64,000 bases of DNA from Periconia sp. R9002 (Eukaryota; Ascomycota; Dothideomycetes; Pleosporales; Periconiaceae): contig JAMAHW010000068.1 in the NCBI GenBank assembly GCA_023627715.1, positions 62,001-126,000 on the forward strand. The letters run 5' to 3'. This document shows positions 55,625 through 64,000 of this stretch, piece after piece; the first letter of the stretch is position 1, and each line of letters begins with the position of its first letter. The notes under the pieces were generated by a model. It had not been told where the DNA came from. It did not search any database and saw only the letters and a program-made list of their open reading frames with translations. A program made the position numbers and the translations under genes.

Positions 55625-55731
55625 GGATACTAGATAAAATCAGATGTGCAGAGTAAGCGAAACAATTTCTCACCTTGAGATTCACGTGGCCCATGTCTCG
55701 AGACCGATCGCTCACGTAGCGCAGAGTCCAT

Positions 55732-56773
55732 ATTTTTGAACAGCTATTAGCGGTATATCAAGCGCCGCGAAGATAAAAGGAGGGTCGGAAGGAATGAGAA
55801 CTTCGAGAACTAGGCGTATCAGATGATTGCGGTGAGCCGGTGCGATATTCAGCTACGATCAATTGATCTATAATTAGAAAGTGACACAGGGCTGCGGCTT
55901 GGCGTGCGCCAACGTATACACACGATCTTATCCCCTGCAAAAAGCCTACATATTTGATCTTACCCATATATTTTGCGTTTATTAGTAGCTGTTGTAATAA
56001 ATGTGTCGCAGTTTGTGTAATAGTTTGATTGTTCCATTAATGTTTCTAGATTTCCTTTGTTCACAGTTTGCTAGCAAATAGCTAGCATTAGATGAATTAA
56101 TCACTAAGTATGTACATATAGAGCTTTCTCTATAGTATCTAAATATCGCAGCCTTTTTTTTTCTCTTGGAGCTCTTGACTCTCACAAGATGTGAATCGTT
56201 GACGACAGTTTTCCTTATGACATGTCATCATACTGCGATTTAACAACGCATGGAGTCTGGCAACAGCTAAGCAGGAAACATGTTCTCACAAATTGAGGGG
56301 TATGGTATCGCAAAAGTTTCTCATCACCTGGTATTCCACCCGACACATCATTCAGTGTTGAGTTCAATGTTCTCAAGGCGTCAAATTGTGTAGATACGAT
56401 GGTAACAAATATCAGATATACAGCAAAAGCCGTACGAGTCCTTGCGCGTCTCATAGCTAGGTCACAGTGTTTTTCAGACCAAAGTTGTTCTTAGTAAAGT
56501 GCATGCGGTTATATTCTGCGGGTTTGCCGTATTGTTTTGCAATATGATGCAGAAACCATGTGTTCAGAATGACCAGAGTACTGGCAGGGAATAAGTAGCC
56601 TTCACTGTAGTAAATCTTCCCTAGAGCAGCAAAATGCTAGGTAGTGTGCATACGTCAAAAAAGGGCATCCCAGAGTGATTCTCATGTCGGATTCAGGTCA
56701 CTTGAATTGACATTGCGAAGAAGTTGAGCAGTCATCATTGATCAAGCATAAATGTAGCATTAGAAGTTTCGGC
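55732..56773. other. intergenic, nothing recognised
   Basis: 1.0 kb, AT-rich, marking the right border of the HET-rich island. No supported gene. Confidence 0.45.
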
Positions 56774-58673
56774 TTACAGAGTTTTCCGCAGGCCCTGCTT
56801 CACAATGTCCGCAGCGCGTTCTGCAACTGCATACACCATGCTTTGCAGGTTTGATTGCGGTACTAGAGGAAAAACACTGGCATCCACAACCCGCAGCCCC
56901 TTGACTCCGTATACATTGAAGTTGGCGTCAACAACGCCACCTGCCTCCTTTGGAGCCATCGCACAAGTACCTGATGAATGCCAATTACTTGATCCTCCCA
57001 CCCTAGCAAACTTCTTGGCCTTTTCTAAATCGTCTCCGATGAATGCGTCAGGGTGGTTCCTCTGGCCATCAGGCTTTAAGTGAGACGCCATGGGCTCAGC
57101 TGCTGCAATTTTCTCGAGATAGCGAAGCTGTCGAGCGTGAAGCTCCAAGTCTAGTGGATTGGAGAGGTATTTGTGATCAATGGTTGGCTTGGCCAAAGGA
57201 TCGCTAGAGGAGATGTGGACAGTGCCCGTAGAGAGAGGATGAGAGAGCGCGGAAACAAGGGTAACGAAGTTACCGGGCACGATACCATCCGCGATAGAAC
57301 CAGTTGTGTTTCGGCCAGCTACGTTCGACTGGGCTGAGAACAAGAAGTATTGCGAAGTCCCTTCATCGAGATTGGTCAAGAGCTGGTGAAGCTTTGCGTG
57401 CCTCTGACGGTCAAGCGGGTGTGTTACTGGTTGCTGGGTAAGCGCATCCAAAAATTTATTGCGATCGTCTGTGCCGTTCCCGTTAAGGAAATCATTGGGT
57501 GGCAGGTACGCAAAAGAGGTGATGCCGCTTGAGGCGAATGGTCCCGTTTGGTTGACTTGGTATGCCTCCATAGCTGCTGCTAGCGTGGCCTGGTCTCCTC
57601 GAAGCAGATTGTCTCCAGTAGGCACGCCATCCTTGACTTCAAAGCTGATGCCACCCAAGAGATGGTCTTGAAGATTAGTACCGACATATTGGTTATCGAC
57701 CTTGACTTCAATCCCATGGGATTCTAGGATATGGCGGCTTCCGACTCCAGACATTTCCAAAATCTTTGGGCTCTGGAATACACCAGCAGATATAATGATC
57801 TCCTTGGTGGCGTTGACGCTCTGGAAGGTGCCATTCTGGAGATACTCGACCCCCTTGACGTGGAGTCCAGGTTCAGTCTTGGCGGATGTGAAAAGGACTC
57901 TTGTGACAACGGAATCAGTCCAAACGTGAAGGTTGGATCGATCCTGCACAGGATGATAATACGCAGTGTTGGAGTAACTTCGAGTTTTACTCGTACCATC
58001 AATGGTGGACGCACCACTGTATGCACCGATCGACTTGCCATCAAAAGGGTTTGAGGTTAATGGATGACCGAGGTTTTCAAAAGTTTCCACCCAAGCGGAA
58101 CTCAAAAGATCTTCCTTCGCCCCCGCGAAAGATGCATGGACTGGACCTTTGTATTTAGAAAGATCGGCAGGTAGCCATGAAAGATGAAGATGGTCCGCAG
58201 TCGCCTGATCAGGTCTGGTTAAATCGAAGAACTTGTCGAGATATGGCTTTAGCGACTGATAGTTCCATCCAGTGTTGCCAAGTCGTTCCCAAGCGTTGAT
58301 ATCGGTTGCCGCTGGGGGGATCAGCGCTTCGGCGTTGATGGCACTGGAACCACCCAAGGTTTTGCCTTGGGGATGTCCAATGACTCTTCCATTCAGGTTT
58401 TCCTTTTAGCATTTCAGCGGAATATTCAAGATTTTTAGAGACATGTTTTGTATTGCATACCTGAGGAACAGTAGCAAAAGACCAGTCCAGCTCCGTCCCG
58501 GGAATGCCACTGAACAGGGCCGGAATGGCAACCCTCGGATCGGCAGCGGCATCACCGCCTGCTTCGATTACAAGAACTGAGACAGAAGGGTCTTCGGATA
58601 GGCGATTGGCAAGGACCAATCCCGCGGTGCCTCCACCAACAATGACAATGTCGTATTCAGTGCAAGTAGCCAT
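56774..58673 (-). CDS. GMC-family FAD oxidoreductase
   Basis: Exons 58673-58461 and 58402-56774 give 613 residues; the 58-nt intron joins FATVPQ to ENLNGRVIGHPQGKTLGGSSAIN. FAD motif GGGTAG near the N-terminus, the GMC signature GGSSAINAEALIPP, the second signature SAGVFQSPKILEMSGVG, and the catalytic block NWHSSGTCAMAP with the active-site His; the second partner is the Asn in VPQSNLQSMVYAVAERAAD. No signal peptide, so an intracellular alcohol/aldehyde oxidase or dehydrogenase is more likely than a secreted aryl-alcohol oxidase. Substrate not readable. It stands alone between the HET island and the p24 gene. Confidence 0.94.
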
Positions 58674-59475
58674 TTTGAGAGTAAAGAGTCAGGGCAAACA
58701 TTGGATAGAAAGTTTGAAAGACCTCGCATAGAAACCGAAACAAGATGTTCTGCGGCACAGCATTCGAGGCTAGAATTAGGCAGATTTGTTGTCACCTGCC
58801 GAATTCGCAGCCCTGCTGAGACATGTCATCAATCTGGCGAGGGTTTCGCCGCAGTCATACACTGCCCTTCATTTCATGGGTAAGCACCCCACCAACAGAT
58901 CTCTTTTACGGGATGGTAGGATGAGGATGACTGAACCCACTGCAATGGTCACATCGAAATATCAAAATAATTGTACGCCATCGACAGAACGAAGAAATCG
59001 CAGAAACGTGGACGTGTACAGAAATGACGCGCAATTGATCACTTAAATCATGAACGTGTTACTTCTTTGCGTATTGATCGGATACAAAGCGCTACAAATC
59101 GATGGAAGCAATACCCGCTACACTACTAACGCAACCGAAGGTTGAGCGGAAGAAAGAGCGTCAATCACATTGAACGTCAAGGGTGAAATTGGAAATGTGA
59201 TGATCCTATCTATGCAGATCTCGCAAACGCTCATGGGTAAAAGATCATATCAATCAACCGCATCCATCCAATCGGCGATCCCAGTTACCAGAAAACCCTT
59301 CCTTCTTCTGCCACTCCCCTCATATATCCTTCAATCCCTATGCTGTGGCGGTGTCCGTACATCTCGGGCTCTGATTCCACTCTCAGTCAAGCCTCTTTGT
59401 TTTGGTATTCTCCCTAAGCCCCTCTATGTCGCATTTCTCTTGTCTTTCTTCGCATCCTTTTTCATGTAAGCCATT
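58674..59475. other. intergenic between GMC and p24 genes
   Basis: 802 bp. Includes the GMC promoter; no gene recognised. Confidence 0.45.
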
Positions 59476-60374
59476 TTAGATCAAGTGCTTGCTCCTGAAG
59501 TAAGCCCTCAGATATATAATCTGCCACGCGCCAAGCCCGACCAACATAGCCATTGTGACAAGGGCGAACCACATGACGCGCTCATTCGTGCTCTCGTTTG
59601 TGTCTCGTAGCTTCTGTTCGCGGAGCCTCAAATAATCCATTTCTGTAACAATCTCGCCGACTACCTCCTCGATGCGGCGGAGTTCTGCCTCGACGGGTTT
59701 GAGCTTCTCGCCAGCTTGGATGGCTGACCAATCTTTTGCGTCGGCGCCGATGTCGATGTCAAGTTCAACGTGACGAGTGGGGTTTGTGGATGATTGGACT
59801 TCTATATTGGGAGTTAGCGCGGGTACGGAGCGCGCAATATATATGCGTCTATATAAGTGGAGGAGGTAAAGAAAGGGTGAAAAGGACGCACTGCCTGTGA
59901 TGACACTCTCGAAGCATACATCGAACGCTGAGTCGGCGTGCGAGGTGAATGCGTATCGGTTCTCGCCGTAAACATCTTTGGGCCGGTGGTAGTCGTTGCC
60001 CATAGCATCGCGGATCTGTCATCATTAAGATCTGATTAGCGACATATCCAAAGATCCTCAACTCTCTCTATGCATTTCCCCCAAAATCTACTTCAATGGA
60101 AGAGTACGTTTGGCTACCACGTCGTCAATCCGCACCTCCGCTGGGGAGTAAAGACTCAACGTACATGCATATTGACAGTCTGCCCGTCGCCTCTATATCC
60201 ATCCATGTTCACTGTGACAACAACGAGCTGCTCCTTTGCGACAAAGTTGCGAATGCATCGCTCGTGCTTGGCGGCCTCGTGCTCGTAGACGGCATGCAGG
60301 TCGAATTTGAGGGCCGAGGCGAGGGGGATGGTGAGAAGAAGCACGCAGCTCAGCAACCGCGTTATTCGGTCCAT
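59476..60374 (-). CDS. p24 family cargo receptor (Erv25-like)
   Basis: Exons 60374-60165, 60015-59892 and 59801-59476 give 219 residues; introns are 149 and 90 nt. Signal peptide [25 protein letters not shown] domain with the two conserved Cys (ERCIRNF and FDVCFES), [15 protein letters not shown], a coiled-coil stalk ([19 protein letters not shown]) and one membrane helix. The short cytosolic tail ends YFRSKHLI, matching the Erv25 type (COPII/COPI sorting of p24 heteromers between ER and Golgi). The start is the ATG at the signal peptide; the frame is open a little further upstream without need. Confidence 0.94.
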
Positions 60375-60849
60375 GGCGAAAGGGTTTTGTGGGTGCAATT
60401 GCTCGTAGGAGCCGTTCTTGTGTCGAACTTTCGGTTGGTTTGCGTTGATGAACGTGAGGCCTGCGGAAGGCCAGATGGTCCGAAATATACGCTAGCCATA
60501 TTGGGGTAGTGCTGTTTTGGGCTGGCGAGGACCCTTCCGCCCCAACAACTGCTACATTCAAACACCCCCTACGCTACTCCTACACCCATCATCATGCTCA
60601 TATCCGTATTATGGAACTTCTGTAATTCATTTACTCAATAGATGCGGCTGACTTGCTACGGAGTTCTGGCGACCCTCACGGATCTCAGCTGAGTAACTAA
60701 CCATGATTCCATCCCTCACATCTCATGCATTCATTCATGGATGCAGTGAGTGCTTGTGAAAAGCTCGAAATGACCTGAAACGCCGTTCCCAAATGCTTCG
60801 CTGGACAGAAAATATCATGACTCATGAGCGAAATCGTCCTCGGTGCTCC
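60375..60849. other. intergenic between p24 and dehydrogenase genes
   Basis: 475 bp. p24 promoter and the 3' region of the dehydrogenase. Nothing else seen. Confidence 0.45.
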
Positions 60850-61991
60850 TCACCACGCAGTCGTTCCTCCATCGATCTTCAAGTCATGTCCAGTCTGTCC
60901 TGTTGTCAGCATACTGCTCCCTTTGTTCCGAAATGACAGCAATCAACTCACCATATAGCTGCTGGCTCGACTCAGCATGAACAGCCCTGCAGCTTTGTAC
61001 TCCTCGGGTTTACTCAACCTCCCCAGCATGCTGTTATTCTCCCACTCCTCACGATTCGCCTCTCCATTGTGGAAGTTCTCTTCCACCATAGGCGTCATAA
61101 TGTGTCCCGGGCTCAACGTGTTCACGCGGATGCCACCTGAGCCGTCTTTGTTTATCCGACCCCATTCCATAGCCAGGTTGCGTGCCAATTGCACCACCGC
61201 CGCTTTGGATGAGTTGTACACGGGTGCAATGAAGCCTCGATTCGCGATAGTACCGCTCATGGAGGCCACCAAACAAATAGAGCCTTGAATTTTGTACTTG
61301 TACATCTGTCTGGCGCACGTGCGAGCGGACAGGAACACGCCTGTGTAGTTTGTCGCGAGCATTCTCGCAATATCGGCTGATGGATACTCCAGCGCGGAGG
61401 TGCATTGTTGGATTCCAGCGGCTGGTGTAGTATTAATGAGCGACTGCTTTCTTTCAATTCTGCGCGGGCTCACTTACCAGCAATCAGACCGTCGAGCCTC
61501 TGGTGCTCATCTGCAATGCCAGAAATCAACCTGTCCAGTTGTTCATCGTTCGTGACATCAACCTGGTGGTACTCTAATTCGCCTCCATATTCGGATTTAA
61601 CTCGATCTCGGGCCTCTGCGAAATTTTCGTCGGGTTCCGGGAGCCGGTCAAGGCAGTGAACTTTTCCGCCAGCCTCGACTAAACCTTCAGCCATGCACAA
61701 TCCGAGCCCGCGTCCACCGCCTGCATGAATGGGTTAGCTCAAGCTGTCGCGTTGCTCGTAAATGAGCGGAAGACGGCTTGCAGTACCTGTGACAACGAAG
61801 ACTTTACCCCCCAGATCAAGCTGGCTGAATGGCCTGTCTCCAACATTTTCTGCTTTCTTATACGGCGCGCGGGATTCTGAGTGTGCAAAGCGGTGCGGGA
61901 GAGGATCGAGGGTTGTAAGGACTGGTCGCGATCGCCAGACGGGAGCTCTTCCAATGTGTCGCAGGAGGGATCCGGCGCGAAAAGACGCCAT
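60850..61991 (-). CDS. short-chain dehydrogenase/reductase with N-terminal leader
   Basis: Exons 61991-61787, 61720-61478, 61421-60952 and 60894-60850 give 320 residues; introns are 66, 55 and 56 nt. A leader of about 45 residues rich in Arg (MASFRAGSLLRHIGRAPVWRSRP) could be mitochondrial. The Rossmann motif TGGGRGLGL is split by intron 1. AAGIQQCTSALEY corresponds to the NNAG position (Asn replaced by Ala). Catalytic Ser in LVASMSGT, Tyr-x3-Lys as YNSSK, then SPGHIMTPM and the C-terminal TGHDLKIDGGTTAW. The overall pattern resembles fungal polyol (arabinitol/mannitol-type) dehydrogenases, but the substrate is not certain. The last exon is only 45 nt. Confidence 0.92.
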
Positions 61992-63970
61992 AGCTGAGGT
62001 CTGCAATTATGTGTGTCGAAGCAAGAATTGAGGATCAATCGAAAAGAGGAAAATGCACAAAGAGTTCAATTAGGAACAAAGAGTTGTGTGGATGGTGGAT
62101 ACAGACGATAGGTACACTCTTCGAGCACAAAGGCATTTTATAGGTAGTTACACGCAACACCGCAGACGAACATCATATGATGTAATTCGAAATCGAACAT
62201 CACATGCACTTCACGATGCGCCTCGACAATTTCCTCTCCTGGCAATGGGTGACTAAGGTAGCTAGCTTCAGACACGAATCCTTCCCTCATTCTCTAAGCA
62301 GAGAAAAGGAGCACAGAGTAAAACCGGTCCGTCGTCACGCCCTGACGATCGTGGAAAGGCGTGGTAGTACATCCTATCTTTCCGGAAGTCGGATGTCCTC
62401 ACTCAAGATCTCACGATAGCGTCGCCGGTGCGAAAAATTATGTCGCGCAAAAACCGAGCGGCGCGTCGCGGCTGCAGGGTCGCTGTCGGGCTTTACGCGG
62501 GGATCCACAAGGCTGATGCCCCCTTGGGCCTCGCCATTGGTCGCTTTTTCTTTTTTGTTCTCCACGCAATCCCCCCACGTTCTTCATTTCCCAAAATGAT
62601 ATCCCTGTTCTTCCGTGGCAATGGGGATCTTCGTACCGACATCATATTTAGATCAGAGGCGTGCAATAAATTCTTGCGCCTTGTTTCTCGACCTGTAAAC
62701 ATGGTATTCTGACGTGTTTCCCATGGCCATGCCCCACCTTTTCATTCTCGCATTCCACATTTCTTCCTTCCAAAGTTATGGTTTTTTCTCATTCTCTGGT
62801 CGCTAGTGGTGCATGGGAGTTCCGGAACTCGGAGCCGCGGATGCGCATGCTGCGTACGATAGCTTCAGGAACAGGTAGAAGATATGCTCGACAGGATGAA
62901 GAAAAAGGTTACCTTCGTATGTGATGAGCCTGTAACTAATCATGGCAGGACCTGTTGGGACTTCTGGTGATGATTAATGATGATAGTTTGACACGTCACC
63001 TAGCTACCTAACAGCTAGTGAACTCTTGATTTCGACATCAGATGAGGCTTCTTTCGTTCTGGCCAGGTCGGTGATATCGTGTAATAATGATTGATGTTTG
63101 CTGACTTCGTCCACGAGGTCTTTTAAAGACACGTCGCCGCTGTTAAAGTCTACAAATAACTCAACAATCTACTTTTCCACAGTCAGCGCAAATACTGGAT
63201 CCCTTTATTACGTTACTCGTCCTGCAACTTGAATTTTGTACTGCACATTATCATGCAGGCACAAAACGCAATGTTACGAAAAGAGAAATAGGTAAGATAG
63301 AACTCGACAAAACTAATACATCTAATACATCTAATACGAATACCTGTCGACTCTGCAGGTCGTTCATATTCGACTTTTTTCATCAATTATGAGCAGGGCG
63401 GTCGTGTGTGGACGTCCACAGCTAGGACATTGATGTGACCTCCTGCTTGATGCCGATTATGCGATGAAATACAGCTATTTAGTAAGCAGCGCAAATTTGA
63501 GCGACTGATCAACTACATAGGTAATCATATAGATCAAAAGTTGAATGGATGCAATGACCAGAGCTACATCCTATTCAAGAATAGTTTGTGACTCCGTGGA
63601 ATTCCGGATGAGTCAGTCAGGTAACGCAATTTCAGCAGGATGAATAAGGTCAGTTGTTGTGGCGTGTATGCGGCGTGAATGCGGCGTGTAAGGCATATTT
63701 TGTTCCTTTCCACTGGAGGCGATCCGCCTATGTAGGCAACAATAAGTCGCGAAGACCTATCAGCAGTTATGACTCCTAAGGCGCCCATCACCATAGGGAA
63801 GCTTTGAAACAAGGCGATTGAACAGCCGTCGCTTAGTCCGTGTTCCAGCTCTTCTGAATGGGGGCCAACATCACGTGACTGAATTATATCGACACACTGA
63901 TGGACATATACATATACCTTACTCCACAGCGATTGATCTTCAACAGTTTCCAGTTGTTCCCCTATTCAAA
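61992..63970. other. intergenic, nothing recognised
   Basis: 2.0 kb with only short frames. GC-rich part at 62400-62560, otherwise AT-rich. The last 100 bp contain TATA-like ATATACATATACC and CT-rich sequence that look like a promoter for a gene starting at 63971. Confidence 0.45.
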
Positions 63971-64000
63971 ATGGCTTCCTACTCGTCGCTAAACTCCAAA
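63971..64000 (+). CDS. possible start of a gene running off the right edge
   Basis: An ATG in good context (TTCAAAATGG) opens a frame of ten codons to the edge of the window. A TATA-like stretch and a pyrimidine-rich leader lie upstream. Too short to name. Confidence 0.4.
   Translation, partial: MASYSSLNSK

Noticed and set aside
1..64000. tRNA, rRNA, snRNA or CRISPR
   Set aside because: No cloverleaf or B-box-like sequence, no rRNA-like stretch and no spaced direct repeats were noticed by eye; a covariance search would be needed to exclude small RNAs.

Overview
The window is nuclear DNA of a filamentous ascomycete (Pezizomycotina). The evidence is short GT-AG introns (about 44-103 nt, most 50-75 nt), a class III division-1 chitin synthase, HET-domain genes, DUF6594 and PD-(D/E)XK_15-type fungal families, a clustered eukaryotic biotin pathway, and degraded transposon pieces. 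I cannot fix the class from sequence alone; Dothideomycetes or Eurotiomycetes would fit.

Layout. 1-5.7 kb: biotin synthesis cluster, with bifunctional dethiobiotin synthetase/DAPA aminotransferase (minus strand, cut by the left edge), 8-amino-7-oxononanoate synthase (plus) and biotin synthase (minus). 6.5-12.3 kb: four less stable genes. These are an SRR1-like gene with an in-frame stop, a GNAT acetyltransferase with a one-base frameshift, a coiled-coil orphan, and a clearly broken PD-(D/E)XK-like gene. 13.5-24.5 kb: conserved housekeeping genes, with class III chitin synthase, a DUF218/YdcF-like protein, RIB7 (riboflavin), UBC12 (NEDD8 conjugation) and ILV5 (branched-chain amino acids). All have complete exon models. 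25.8-29.3 kb: a Baeyer-Villiger-type monooxygenase and a secreted M14 carboxypeptidase.

29.8-34.5 kb: three co-oriented minus-strand genes (second Baeyer-Villiger monooxygenase, EthD-domain protein, short-chain dehydrogenase) that look like a small catabolic or secondary-metabolism cluster. A TA-flanked 159-bp inverted-repeat element sits just upstream of the dehydrogenase. 34.5-38.2 kb is gene-poor. 38.2-41.4 kb: a small secreted protein and a GH105 pectin-side-chain hydrolase, which suggest life on plant material.

41.8-55.7 kb: an accessory island. It has a fold-back element, a HET-domain pseudogene that lost its HET core, a putative GPI-anchored secreted protein, an intact HET gene, relics of a 3'-5' exonuclease and of a transposase, a DUF6594 membrane protein, an orphan ORF and a second intact HET gene. 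HET genes act in non-self recognition and programmed cell death in fungi, so this is the most likely place for lineage-specific biology. 56.8-62 kb: GMC oxidoreductase, p24 cargo receptor (Erv25-like) and another short-chain dehydrogenase. The last bases appear to start one more gene that runs off the right edge.

Exon models were checked for reading phase across every intron by hand. No tRNA, rRNA or CRISPR was found.
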